A stretch of DNA of 64,000 bases from Diplonema papillatum (taxonomy: Eukaryota; Euglenozoa; Diplonemea; Diplonemida; Diplonemidae): assembly GCA_030068145.1 (NCBI GenBank), contig JAPJBO010000307.1, positions 1-64,000 of the forward strand, written 5' to 3'. Shown piece after piece: positions 30,600 through 40,908 of the stretch. Each line of letters begins with the position of its first letter. The first letter of the stretch is position 1. The position numbers and the translations under genes are program-made. Under the pieces are notes generated by a model. That model had not been told where the DNA came from and did not search any database. It saw nothing but the letters and a program-made list of their open reading frames with translations.

Positions 30600-30690
30600 A
30601 AAAACACCCAAAGTGGGACTCGAACCGGCGACCAAAAGAGTCATGGATGATTGCACTGACGGCTATGCTACTTGTGTACGTGCCAAAAAT
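30600..30690 (-). repeat. tRNA-like repeat next to a T-run
   Basis: On the minus strand, TAGCATAGCCG (A-box-like) is followed about 45 bases later by GGTTCGAGTCC (B box) and then a run of T that would stop Pol III. I could not fold a proper anticodon arm, so this is a tRNA-derived repeat or pseudogene rather than a tRNA. Confidence 0.35.
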
Positions 30691-30884
30691 CCGAAAATAT
30701 TTTTCTCTTCCCTCGCAAACCACCAAAATGGTCGCTGGTTCGATTCCTCGGGGCGTCGAGCGTTTTGGAGCTCGTAGTGCGTGTTCTGCTTACAGTGGGG
30801 GTCAAACCGCAGACTTCCTGACGGGGCACGCGAACCACCGGAAGGATGGTTCAAATACCGAAAATGAAATCGCCCGCGTTTTTT

Positions 30885-30970
30885 TCGCCCGTGGTCTAAC
30901 GGGTAGCACGCCCACTTGTGGTTCTGGGGGTACTTGGTTCGATTCCTGCGAGGAGTGTTTTTTTTTTTTT
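30885..30970 (+). repeat. tRNA-like repeat ending in a T-run
   Basis: TGGTCTAACGG (A box), GGTTCGATTCC (B box) about 45 bases on, then T(12). It looks like a tRNA-derived SINE head. The anticodon stem does not pair well. Confidence 0.35.
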
Positions 30971-31165
30971 GAGGACCGAAAATCGGCCCAAAAACGTCTA
31001 AAGTGCCATCTGGGGGGTCAGATTTTTGGCTACATCGAGTTCCAAAAAGGTGCCGATACTTGCCGTGGATAGCTCTTTCCATCCCAAAAAAAAATTTTCG
31101 CCCTGATACAACATGATGATGATGGTACAACACCAACTGTAGGGTGGAAGAGAGGGTGCGTAAAG

Positions 31166-32768
31166 ATGTCGGCATCCCCCGCCGACGAGGGCGGCGGGGA
31201 CAAGGACACGGAGCCCGCCGGGAGCTCGAAGAAGCGGACGAAGCGCGCGCGGATGTCGCCCCGGCCCCTGCAGGCGATGTCGGCGAGCGACCGGAACAAG
31301 TCGAGCCGGCGGCGGCGCGGCGTCCCGATCCTGTCGCTGCTGCCGCCGCTGGCGGAGATCCCGGAGAAGCGAAAGGTGTTCAAGAAGGGCGGCTCCACCA
31401 ACGTCTACTTCTTCGCCGACGTGCTGATCATCAAGCAGCACAACCCCCGCCACGTCCTTCCGAGGAAGAAGGCAAAGCGCGTGCTGATGTGCACAGCCCG
31501 CCGCATCTACATCTGCTCCCCCAAAACAGCGCGCATCAGCCGCGAATACAGCATCGACGACCTCCTCGGCCTCGTCCTGTCCGACGAAGGCAAGCTCGGC
31601 CTCCTCTTCGCGGACGAAGCCCGCGCCAGTGACCTCACCGAAAACCCGCTGGACCTCCTCGTCAGGTTCCCCCACCAGGCCGTCTTGGACAAGGCCATCA
31701 GGACCCTCATGCAGCTGTACCGAGCAAGGTACGGAGCTGACAGAATGCTCGAAGTATACCGCCTGCGGCCCGGGTCGCATTTGACGGACGTCCTGACCCT
31801 CGGAGATGGGGCCAGGGAACACGCCTTTTTGGAGCACCTGGAGGCGGTTTCGCAAGAGGAGCTTGGCAGCTGGTCGGACTCGGAGATAGACGCCGAGTCG
31901 CAGGTGTCGCACGGGTCACCGAAGTCGGCGGCGTCTCCGTACGGCAGGCAGCGGTCGCCGGCGTCGACGTTCGTGCCGCCGCCGTCGTGCTCGCCGTCGT
32001 CTTCGTACTTCTCGCGGAGTGCGTCGGTGTCGCAGAGGGCCTCCCGCCGCTCGTTGCGCGGCAGGTCCCTCTCCAGCCGTTCCATGGCGGTATGCCTCGG
32101 CAGTGTCCCGTACAACTCTGGGCTTCAGGCGGGCTGGGCACGCCCTGATGCAGGGGCTCACAAGAAAAAGCGGATTGAGAGGGAAACCCTGAGAAAACAA
32201 GAGTTTTTCGTTTGACCGCTGTAGTATTCAAGACCCTAAAACACCGCTAGAATTTTAAGAAAAGCCTCGGGCAAAACCCGTCTTGACATTCCTTTCTCCA
32301 ATACCTCAGAGTCGGTATTATTTCGAAGACGACATGACGTACGCAGACCTGACGAGGAAGTGCGACGACTTCGAGATCATCGTCGCGGAGCTGAAAGGCG
32401 AGGTTACAGGGCTGCGGGAGTCGCTGGAGCACGTCGAGCAGCTGCGGAACGACGGCGCGTACCAGATGCAGCTGCTGCGGCAGCACTTCGAGAGCACGCG
32501 GCAGCGGGAGCTGGCGGACCAGGTGCACGCGCTGACGGCGGAGGTCGCGAGCCTGCGGTCGGAGAACGCGTCGCTGCGCCTGCGGCTGGCCGAGGACCGC
32601 GCCCCGCCGACGACGCTGGTCTCGCGCGAGGTCATGGCCCGCAGGAGCTCCGCCGCGTCGCCGCCGCTCTTCGCCCGCCGCCAGCAGTTCCCGCCGCCCA
32701 GCCCGCAGCAGCGGCACCGGGAAGTATGCATCCGCACGGTTCCCTCCCCACCTGTATGTTTCTATTAA
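31166..32768 (+). CDS. PH/TH1-like and coiled-coil protein, at least two exons
   Basis: Exon 1 is 31166-32089 from an ATG; exon 2 begins at 32310. The intron (220 bp) has GTATGC at 32090 and TACCTCAG before 32310; both joints are phase 0. Exon 1 gives a basic Ser/Arg-rich N-terminus. A domain of about 100 residues follows (VYFFADVLIIKQHN...KRVLMCTARRIYIC...LLVRFPHQ...LMQLYRARYG) that resembles myosin-tail TH1 or PH folds, then a Ser/Arg/Pro-rich tail. Exon 2 gives a heptad-like coiled coil (IIVAELKGEVTGLRESLEHV onward, about 75 residues). A further GTATGC at 32724 may open another intron; without it the frame stops at 32768. Membrane or cytoskeletal tethering is a guess from the fold. Confidence 0.55.
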
Positions 32769-33004
32769 CATATTCTTCGAAGACGACTTGATGCTGGCAT
32801 CAAACATGCAGGAGAGGCAGACAGTACTGCCTAAAGACTAAGATTTCCAGCCTCTTCTATGCAACATCTTCTTCGAATGAGACTTGGGTGCTAAGCATCA
32901 GACATGCATGTCTCTCTAAACACTAAACTAAGAGTTTCCGAGCCTATCGACTATTGCAAAGAGGTACGATAATAGCTCCATCTGAGCCAATACCACTTTT
33001 ACGG

Positions 33005-33440
33005 AATCCGGGGGGCGGAGCTTGGCAGCACGTCGAGCAGCTGCGGAACGACGCGCGTACCAGATGGGCAGCACTTCGAGAGCACACGGCAGCGGGAGGT
33101 GCCGCGTTCCACCGCCCGACAGAGCCCAAGCCTGAACTGGTGTTCTACGGATATCCGGAATGTGGCGCAAGCTGCTTGGGGACACAACTGGCGTCGAGTG
33201 GAATGGGGTATCCACAGAGGGGTGAGAGTCCCGTATTTCCTCGACGAGCCATGTTGGTTACCTCCTTGCTAGCACGAGTCGCTCAGTTTGGGAATGCTGA
33301 GCGAATCTAATATCGGCAGGTAGCCCTCTGCTACAGACCGCAGCAGCGGCACCGGGGAGTTTGCATCGGTCTCCTTCCCACCTGTGTCTTTCTATTCACA
33401 TATTCTTCGAAGAATACTTGATGCCAGCATCAAAGAAATA
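33005..33440 (+). pseudogene. degenerate duplicate of the coiled-coil exon
   Basis: 33020-33110 repeats the exon-2 phrase CACGTCGAGCAGCTGCGGAA ... GCACTTCGAGAGCAC with deletions that shift the frame. 33338-33440 repeats the exon end and downstream sequence (GCAGCAGCGGCACCGG ... TTCTTCGAAGA ... TTGATGC). The two parts are separated by unrelated sequence. It is a broken partial copy of the gene just upstream. Confidence 0.65.
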
Positions 33441-34691
33441 GATAGTACGGCCTAAAGACTAAGATTTCCCCCATCTTCTATACAACGTCTTTGGTGTTTG
33501 GAGCAAACAAAAGAACGCGAGAAAAAACACCCACAGCGAGTATTCGACCTCGAAGTCATGCGAGAGCGACAGGGTTCGATCATCCCCAAAACGCGATGAA
33601 CAGCATTGGAAACTTTTAAGTACACGGACCACGCGGATCTGCATCGCGATGAACAGCACATCCTTCTGGCTCTCAGAACCGGCTGCCTGACATGGTGTAC
33701 TGGCAGGAACCAGTGCGGAGTCGTGTGGCACTCGAGACGCGACCGTTTCGTTGGTCTTGAGATAAGGCCGCGCTGCGTCTAACGCATTGGGTGCGTTCGA
33801 CTCTGGCAGGCAGATTTCGCACAACCCGGACGATGCAACACAGAGCAAGTTCACACAGCAAAGCGAGTTTCGATTCTGAAGTCTCACAATGCACTAGCAG
33901 GCTACCTTGATATGGTATGACGGTGGTGTGACACTGGAGCGCTTGTTTGTCGCTGAGTTTCGGGGTTGTGTCCAGCGTACTGAACAGGTTCGACTCCCGC
34001 ACGCAGTTTCGTATCCCAAGATGCCGATTCGAACAAGCGAGCGTCGATTCCGAAGTCCCGCGACAGTCTGAGACCGTGATGACCTCGTCCAGTGCTCTGT
34101 CAAACCCGAAGGATTCATCGAGTCGCGCGCCCTTCTCGTGAATTCACCGACGTTTTCCTTCACCCCCCGATCCAGGGCCAAGCAGCCCACCTTGGGGGTA
34201 TACTCAGTTTGTAGCAGAATTAGAATCGCACCTGTTCCCCCGTCTGTTTCCAGTGCACTTCTGCGGAGTTTTGTGTTTTCCTCGAATCCGCACAAACTCG
34301 AGCGAGCCACGCAAATCGGGTATGCGCCAAGTTGGTGAAGGTGGCGCATTGTCGTTCTCCGATTTCTTCTGCTATGATGCTGGGTGTGTCAACTCCCCAC
34401 TCCTTTTTGTAGAAGTATTTGTATTGCCCAAAATCCACTTAGTTCCCCGCCCAGTTGTTGATAAGAGTTGAGTAACGCAGCCACAAGCCGCCCTTGCACC
34501 GCACGAAAGAAAGTGGCAAAAGAAAGAAAAGAAAATATTTGTAGGAAATCCTCGAGGCCGCCAGTTGCGAATTCCAAAAGAAGGAGCAAGACGCGCTGAA
34601 ACCCCACGCAAACACCAGGCAAACCTGGCAAACCCGGGGGTTTGGTTGCCGCGTGTCAAGCGTTCGGCAAGAACAGAAGAAGAAGAAGAGA
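33441..34691. other. spacer without a supported gene
   Basis: Overlapping short frames on the minus strand (33459-34349) are unrecognised. 33985-34005 holds a B-box-like GGTTCGACTCC, but no tRNA could be folded around it. Otherwise nothing seen. Confidence 0.4.
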
Positions 34692-34966
34692 AGAACAAAG
34701 GCCGCTCCTGGTCCAGGAACGTGACGGTCAACCACAGCTTGCAAGGCTTGAGTCGGAGGCAGCACAGTGCCACAACCCCGTCCGCTCTGCCCTGTGACCG
34801 TCTCGACGAGCTTGTGTTCAGCGCAAGCGCCAAGCCCCAAGGTGCGCCAAGCCTTGATGCTTTAGTTTGGGAAATCGGTAGCACTTGACCCGTATGCCCG
34901 TGGCTCTGCAGTACCGCCGAACACGTGAAGCTTGGCTCCCGTGTAGCAGGCTTTCCCTGGAACCGG
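34692..34966 (+). repeat. duplicated ~275-bp segment, copy 1
   Basis: From GGCCGCTCCTGGTCCAGGAA to GTGTAGCAGGCTTTCCCTGG the sequence is almost identical to 52136-52412. It carries no convincing ORF. Confidence 0.75.
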
Positions 34967-36299
34967 CAAGAACAGAAAATAGGGATCCAACTTCATTTTG
35001 CTGGCGCTTCCCTTCTTCCCACCGTCGCTAATTGGCACCCCGAGTGTTTCGGCGCCGAAGCTTCACCAGCCTCGGTTGACACCATTTGTGCTCTTAACCA
35101 TGGTTAAGAAGACGACTGAAAGCAAAGCCACAAATACAGCTCAAAGCATCTGCAGAATAACACGAAAAGCCTCCACGTTTTCACATTATCTTTCTGACTA
35201 GCTTCCTTCTATCCTCCCCCTACCCGCGACGTGCCTTGGCTGTCCTTCTCTAGCCCGATCGTTCTTGTACGTGTACACAATAAGACTGCTGCACCTTTGC
35301 TTGCTCCTCACCGTTCACTGCCTGCCAAAGCCCGCTTTTTGCTCGCGGTGGCGAGCCGTTGTCGCAACGCATGGTACGCGTGCCGGCCGTTCGTACCCAG
35401 TGGTCGCCACACATGGATCCAGATGCGCCAGGTTCAGCGCACCCGTCAAAGCAAAACCAGCAAGCACTAGAAGTCGAATCTTGCGTGCCGGGCAACTCCT
35501 GTACAGCCACAGGATACGGAGCAAGGATGCTTGCAAGCAAGATTCGACGTACCGGCGTGATGGTAGCAGAATTCTCGTGAGCAGAATTCGACGTACCGGC
35601 GGTCTTTATTTGTTGATCGTGCAAGATCCTCATATCAGTATCCTGCTTGCTGTGCAAGTTTATGTGAAAGCAGTGAATGACCTCGACGTATCATTTGACA
35701 TACCGACGGCCGTGTCAACGAAGGAGGTTGCAAAGCAGATATTGCCAAGCCTCAGACGAAGTTCAGTTTAGGCTGAAGGCAGACAGCAGTAAAATCGCAC
35801 ATAACGTCAGCGAAAGCCCTGGTCATCAAGACCCTGTTGACCAGTATTTGCGTCTTACCCTCATGACCGATTCGGTCCGGCTGCCAAGCGCACACCTCCA
35901 CCAAATCACCACTTCTTCCAGCAGAGAAGGGGCAGCGGGGCACTCCTCCCCTCCGCCCGCTTGTGTTCGGCGTGATGAGCTCCGACGGGTCTCCCCTACA
36001 GCCCGCTCGGCGGGGGCGCGAAAAGCAGCGGTACCACGCTGACGGCCGCAGGTAGCATTTTCCCGTTCCTGCCGCTGTTTATCACAGTGAATCACGGTCC
36101 ACCACGGTCTATCAGGTCCATCTCTAGTCCCTAGAGCTGCATCGAATTGGTGCTGTGTTCTTCGGTCTATCACAGTCTCATCAAGAGGGGATGCACCGGC
36201 TCAGTTAGATATCATCCGTTGCTTCCAACGTGCTGAGCACGTGTCAAGGCTATTTCTCTTCGTTGCCTCGGCGGGGTTGTCATTGGGCCATTTGTGTAC
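34967..36299. other. spacer without a supported gene
   Basis: Short overlapping frames at 35265-35771 and 35677-36042 are not recognisable. A local repeat GCAGAATTC(T/G)...CGTACCGGCG occurs twice at 35540-35605. Confidence 0.4.
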
Positions 36300-36412
36300 G
36301 ATGTGGCGGCCGGTTCTCTCGCACCTGCTCCGGAATCGAACCCTATTTCCCCGCTACCCGTTACAACCACGGTAGGCCACTACACTACCGTCCTGATAGC
36401 TGATAGGGCAGA
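36300..36412 (-). pseudogene. fragment of 18S ribosomal RNA
   Basis: Read on the minus strand this gives CTGCCCTATCAGCT, GTAGTGGCCTACC, AACGGGTAGCGGGGAAATAG, GGTTCGATTCCGGAG and ACCGGCCGCCACATC, in the order of the conserved 5' third of eukaryotic small-subunit rRNA. Both ends stop abruptly, and a few conserved bases are changed. At about 113 bp it is an rDNA fragment, not a functional gene. Its GGTTCGATTCC can be mistaken for a tRNA B box. Confidence 0.75.
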
Positions 36413-36724
36413 GGCTCTTGGGCTTGCACCGACTTGGAGTCGTGTGCCATCTTTCGATTGACCTGTCTCATCAACACACGCTTCGGCCTCCGGGGATGGG
36501 TTTGTGTGCTCTTGCGGGCTGGAAGTCTGACCACAGCAAAGTCAGACTATACGCTCGAAGGGTGGGTCGAGTTAGGCTAAAGTCAAGCTGGAGTCAAACT
36601 AAAATCAGCGAAGCCCGCTCACCAGTCACATTCTAGTCATGCCTGTAGTCTGGCCAGATGGCCAGACGTAAAAGCTCATTGTGTTCCCCAGTTGCCCGCG
36701 CACGCCCCAACACACCTGTCGCAG

Positions 36725-38048
36725 GCTCTGTGCAGGCGGTGTCGTTATACGAAAGACTGAAGGCGCGCCACAAATCCTCCTCATCTCTTCCACGTACAAC
36801 GACGACTGGACGCTTCCCAAGGGAGGCTGGGAAACTGATGAGGTATCTGTCGGATTTCCCCCCCCCCAGCGCCTCCACGAGTTTACTTCGCAGATTGCCA
36901 CCGCAAAAAAGAAGAGAAGTCAGCGCTGCCTAGCGAGTCGCCAGTCACAATCAGGGCGAGTGCCCTGAGTTTTTTAACTGATTGCTCAGACACGGTTGTA
37001 GGGGCCTTCTCCCCGTGACGGATTCGCCTGTGCTCTAGCAGCACGGGTTGTCCTGGCAGTAACGAGCTACGAACAGCCGCCTGACTAACCAGACTCGTGT
37101 CTGCAGACACTCAGGTTCCGCGCTGTTGATGGTTCGCCTTATGTGTCCGTGGCTAAAAGGACCGAAACACGGCACAGACGGGACCAGTGCGGTGTTGAGC
37201 ACATATCCATTCCAAGCACGTTCTTGCAATCCCCCCAGTGCCTCCACATTCATTCGATTTACGTGGGGATACTCCTGTTGTTTCCGAGGGAAACTTCGGA
37301 GAAGTGCGTCGCAGTCCTTCCGGAAAATGCGGAGCGGGGGCTGAAATTGTAAGACGATAGAAAAGCGAACTACCCTCGGAACCTTACCACCCGCCTGCTT
37401 TTCCCAGCCTCCTACCCTGCTGAGAAAGCGCCTCGACCGTTGGATCGGAGACAGAAGGCCACACTACGGGAACTAATCCGGGGATCGGTCCTCCTCTCCA
37501 CTTCGTCTTCGATCGCTGGAGCTGACCTGCGTGCGGAAGGACTGAAGCAGAGACCACTCCTTTCTCCGGAGTTACGGATCCAGTTTGCCGAAGGACTGAC
37601 ACTAACGCCGGGTGCGAGCCAAAAAGCATGGCAAGTGTATGAATGTATCAGAAAGGTTCAGCCTGTCAAAGGACAACTTCCATTGGCGACTTCCCTTACC
37701 GGGCCAAAGTCTCTTGTGTTTTATCCTGGTCACGCGCTTTCCCCAGGCAGTATCCCATTGCATCATCAACAACAGACCGTCGAGGAGGCGGCGATGAGGG
37801 AAACTCGCGAAGAGGCTGGCGTTGACTGTCAGCTGGGCCCATCACTCGGAGAGTTCGAGGTGATCTCTTCGAAAGGCAACAAGAGCTTGTGGACGATGTT
37901 CGTCCTGCACGAGACTGCCATGCACGACGACTGGGCGGAGTCAACGAGGAAGCGCAAGTACTTCACCATGGAGGAAGCAAAGGCAGCTATCCGCGCCAAC
38001 ACGCTCCCGGTTCTCCTCAAAGTCGAAGCGATCGGTGCTCTTGGTTGA
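36725..38048 (+). CDS. Nudix hydrolase, DIPP-like, two visible exons
   Basis: Exon (about 36725-36842) encodes RLCAGGVVIRK...WTLPKGGWETDE; exon 37776-38048 continues TVEEAAMRETREEAGV. Joined at GAG|GTATCT and AACAG|ACC in phase 0, they rebuild the full Nudix box G-x5-E-x7-RE-x2-EE-x-GV, which neither exon has alone. The C-terminal part (LWTMFVLHE, RKRKYFTMEEAKAAI) fits diphosphoinositol-polyphosphate phosphohydrolases, which remove phosphate from inositol pyrophosphates or nucleotides. The specific substrate is inferred. The 933-bp intron contains an interspersed repeat. No ATG precedes the domain in frame, so a first exon lies upstream and is not placed; CGCAG before 36725 could be its acceptor. 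Confidence 0.75.
36990..37255 (+). repeat. interspersed repeat F inside the Nudix intron
   Basis: CACGGTTGTAGGGGCCTTCT ... GAGCTACGAACAGCCGCCTGA ... CATTCCAAGCACGTTCTTGCAAT. Related copies are at 38857-39055 and 50605-50790, and its head resembles the 181-bp satellite at 48140-48975. Confidence 0.65.
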
Positions 38049-38470
38049 GTGCCTTTCGAAAGCCGGGCTGGCTACACGTTTCCGGCTCGTCCCAACGCAA
38101 CGTCAGTACTCTCGCAAAGCGCTTGCGTTTGGTCGCCGACGTCGGGAAGAACGCCATTCCGGCTCTCCTCAAAGTCGAAGCGATCGGTGCTCTTGGTTGA
38201 ATGCCTTTCGAATGCCGGGCTGGCTACACGTTTCCGGCTCGTCCCAACGCAACGTCAGTACTCTCGCAAAGCGCTTGTGTTTGGTCGCCGACGTCGGGAA
38301 GACCGCCATTCCGGCTCTCCTCAAAGTCGAAGCGATCGGTGCTCTTGGTTGAGTGCCTTTCGAATGCCCGGCTGGCTACACGTTTCCGGCTCGTCCCGAC
38401 GCAACGTCAGTACTTTCGCGAAGCGCTTGCGTTTGGTGGGAAGACCGCCATTCCGGTTCTCTCACCACAA
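38013..38470 (+). repeat. 152-bp tandem repeat of the Nudix 3' end
   Basis: The last codons of the Nudix gene (CTCCTCAAAGTCGAAGCGAT to its stop) and 110 bases beyond are repeated three times at exactly 152-bp spacing (ends at 38048, 38200, 38352), then a partial fourth copy. Units differ by a few bases. Only the first is joined to the full exon. Confidence 0.9.
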
Positions 38471-38654
38471 AGTCAGGGGGACAAGCCGGCGAACTGATTG
38501 CTCAGCGTCTGGTTTGCGAAGCGAGTGACGCTGTTGCAGTCAGCCACTTGACACTGCGAAAAACGCAAGGCTGGGGGGGGGACCCTCGTACGTATTCTCG
38601 TCTTCGTAGGGTGCCCTTTTTCTCCTTCCGGTGCCCGTCCCGACAAGCTCCAGG

Positions 38655-38795
38655 TGTCGGACGCCACGATCCCGTTCGTGAAGAACCAGTGAAGAACAGT
38701 GTGCAGTGGTGCAAAGAGCTGGGCATCATCTACGTGATCATCGACTGGCACAAACCCGGCAACCCGCTGGATCCGTTGTACTCCGGCGCGAATCA
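38655..38795 (+). pseudogene. relic of a GH5 endoglucanase gene
   Basis: GCAGTGGTGCAAAGAGCTGG, GTGATCATCGACTGGCAC and GGCAACCCGCTGGA match the GH5 genes at codons for about residues 108-152. There are frame-disrupting changes, including a 3-base insertion in GGGCATCATCTAC and an early stop near the start. No other GH5 exon lies nearby. It is an isolated fragment, some 17 kb from the nearest intact copy. Confidence 0.8.
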
Positions 38796-38856
38796 AGAGC
38801 TTCATGCCGTCAGGCGACCCCTCCGACCAACAAACCCGTGTTGCGAGTGGCGACAG

Positions 38857-39055
38857 ACACGGTTGTAGGGGCTTTCTCCTCGTGACGTAGTTGGCCGTCT
38901 CGTAGCATGGGTGATAGTTGCTGCGACGAGCTACGCCACCCGCTGTCCTGCCTGCAGACACTCTGGTTCCGTGCGGATGATGGTCCGCGTTGTGTGCCCG
39001 TGGCTTTCGCAGGACCACATAACCATTCCAAGCACGTTCTTGCAATGACCCCTTT
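38857..39055 (+). repeat. interspersed repeat F, copy 2
   Basis: GACACGGTTGTAGGGGCTTT ... CCTGCAGACACTCTGGTTCCG ... CATTCCAAGCACGTTCTTGC corresponds block by block to 36990-37255. Confidence 0.65.
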
Positions 39056-39224
39056 CCCCGTGCAGAGTGTGCAACGCGCAACTCGAACGTCAGCCGTGGC
39101 AACTGCTTCGTGAGCCCCGTGATCCACGATAGAAGTCGTTGCTTTCTACCCCACGTTTTTGCTGGTCTGCCGGATGAGTGCCGATGCAATGAGCGAACCT
39201 GGCGTACGGGATAAGCCGGCAGCC

Positions 39225-39448
39225 ACTGCTTAACGGCTGTGCATGCTGGTCCATGCGGTCCATGTACTTACTTTACCACGTGGGCGGCTCTGAGATTTCC
39301 CCCTTCAGGTGACACCACTGTTTCACCTATAACCATACCTGATCATGATCCTTTGCCAATTTACCACCTTTACGGGTTTACCACGTGGGCGGCTCTGAGA
39401 ATTTCCCCCCTCAGGTGACACCACTGTTTCACCTATAACCATACTTCA
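39225..39448 (+). repeat. two ~100-bp repeats (ACCACGTGGGCGGCTCTGAG)
   Basis: 39282-39345 and 39375-39445 are direct copies. Each ends GACACCACTGTTTCACCTAT, with AGGTGACACC and GTTTCACCT in inverted relation. The leading part (GCACTGCTTAACGG...GTGCATGCTGG) resembles 47978 and 59310. Confidence 0.6.
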
Positions 39449-39816
39449 GCTGTCTTTCAGAGCGGAAGGACACTAACCCGTGTCCACGAAAACAGACAGA
39501 AAGATTCTGCCCCCCGGGCGAAGACATTCAGCATCTGTGCTGTGGCAGGCCCGCGCCAGCTAGCACTGCAAGATGGACGGCGCAATGGAGAAGCTGACAA
39601 CCTTTGACTCTGTCCCCGCCCCACTTGCCTTGCCTTCGGGGAGGAGTCCAAGGACCCAAAAGCAGGGTGTCGGAAACTGTTGACGACTGGTGGGAGTACT
39701 GCTTGGGTATATATCATGCAGGTGTGTCTTTTCAAAACGCTCCGATGGCCCCCAAAACGCACGTTGCATCGTTGCAGGAAATCATGGGTTTTTTTCTTTT
39801 TTTTCGTAATAACAAT

Positions 39817-39943
39817 TAATTGTAAACACGAAAGAGAACGCTGGCAGCGTGTTTGGGAGAAGTTTAGCCTACCGATCATATTCACTCACTATCACTCACT
39901 AACAGGCTAAACCTTCCCCGGCACGTACAAACAAAACGTTGCA
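39817..39943 (+). repeat. interspersed repeat S, copy 2
   Basis: Almost identical to 1115-1245, ending GGCACGTACAAACAAAAC. Confidence 0.75.
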
Positions 39944-39949
39944 TCGTTG

Positions 39950-40165
39950 CATGATCGTTGCTCACTATGGTAGGCACAGGGCAACCATGCAACGATGCAG
40001 TGCAACGATGTAATGCAACGATGTAGTGCAGCGATGTAGTGCAACGATGTAGTGCAGCGATGTAGTGCAACGATGTAGTGCAACGATGTAGTGCAACGAT
40101 GTAGTGCAGAGATGTATTGCAACGATGTAGTGCAACTATAGGACACCATGCAACGATGCAATGGT
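39950..40165. repeat. 13-bp minisatellite
   Basis: GATGTAGTGCAAC repeated with minor variants (GATGTAGTGCAGC, GATGCAGTGCAAC) about 14 times. Immediately 3' of repeat S. Confidence 0.8.
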
Positions 40166-40199
40166 TGGTTGGTTCAGTATGTTGTTGCAACTACCTGTG

Positions 40200-40485
40200 A
40201 TGATGATGATGATGAGCTGGCGTGTCGGCTGATGAAGCCAGTGACAGCGACGTGAGCGACTCTTCGGTGGATGACACTTCTTCGGCAGACGACGACGATT
40301 CATCTCTTGATGAGAAACCTCTTTCGCAATCGCGTGTTCCCGTGCAAGCCCGGCCTCCAGAAGTGACCCCTGCACCAGTGAATACAGAGCCAGAATCGTT
40401 GCTGACCCAGGCATCTGCACCAACCGCAAAGATAGGAAAAGTGCGAAAGGCCGCTGCTGCTGGTCTTTGGCTTCATGGTAGGTGA
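40200..40485 (+). other. acidic Ser/Asp-rich open frame
   Basis: The frame gives DEASDSDVSDSSVDDTSS followed by a Pro/Thr-rich stretch. There is no in-frame ATG after the preceding stop, and CATG|GTAGGTG at about 40477 could be a donor. It may be an exon of a low-complexity protein or just repeat composition. Confidence 0.2.
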
Positions 40486-40544
40486 CTATCCGCCAAGAAG
40501 ACGTGTACTAGTAATTATTCGTCTTTGGGCAGTATGCAGATACT

Positions 40545-40695
40545 TTTTTGTATAAGCACATGCTTTGTAGGAAATGCTTGAGGAGACTGCCAGTTGCGAT
40601 AGATCAAAGGAGGTAAATGTGCTGTAGCCCACGAAACACAGGTAACCCTGGGTTTAGTGGCGGGCGTAAGCGTTCAACAAAAAAGACCCCCTTTG
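40545..40695 (+). repeat. left half of repeat H at the transposon insertion
   Basis: TTTTTTGTATAAGCACATGC through GGCGTAAGCGTTCAACAAAA to CCCCCTTTG. It continues at 45882 with CTTTGTAGTTGTATTG. Confidence 0.85.
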
Positions 40696-40827
40696 GGAGG
40701 TCACATTTTTACCTTACCGGGGAAAATCCCCGGTGGTGTCAGCCAAAAGGTCGAAGGTCCCCCCCCCCCCCCGGTGGGTTTTTTGTTTGAAAACCCACAA
40801 AATGTGCATCCAACTTTTTTTTTGCCC

Positions 40828-40908
40828 CATTGGACAGTAGCCCAGTCGCAAGATCACCGCCTTCGAGGCCGACGGTGCACGGTTCGAATCCCGCAGCTGG
40901 CATTTTTC
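40828..40908 (+). repeat. tRNA-like stretch near the left transposon end
   Basis: TAGCCCAGTCG (A box) and GGTTCGAATCC (B box) about 40 bases apart with TCG in the middle, followed by CATTTTT. The anticodon arm has mismatches; likely a captured tRNA pseudogene. Confidence 0.4.

Noticed and set aside
30600..30970. Functional tRNA genes
   Set aside because: A and B boxes are present, but I could not pair the anticodon and acceptor arms; recorded as tRNA-like repeats only.
36330..36400. tRNA gene on the minus strand (GGTTCGATTCC)
   Set aside because: The flanking sequence matches 18S rRNA, where this string is normal.
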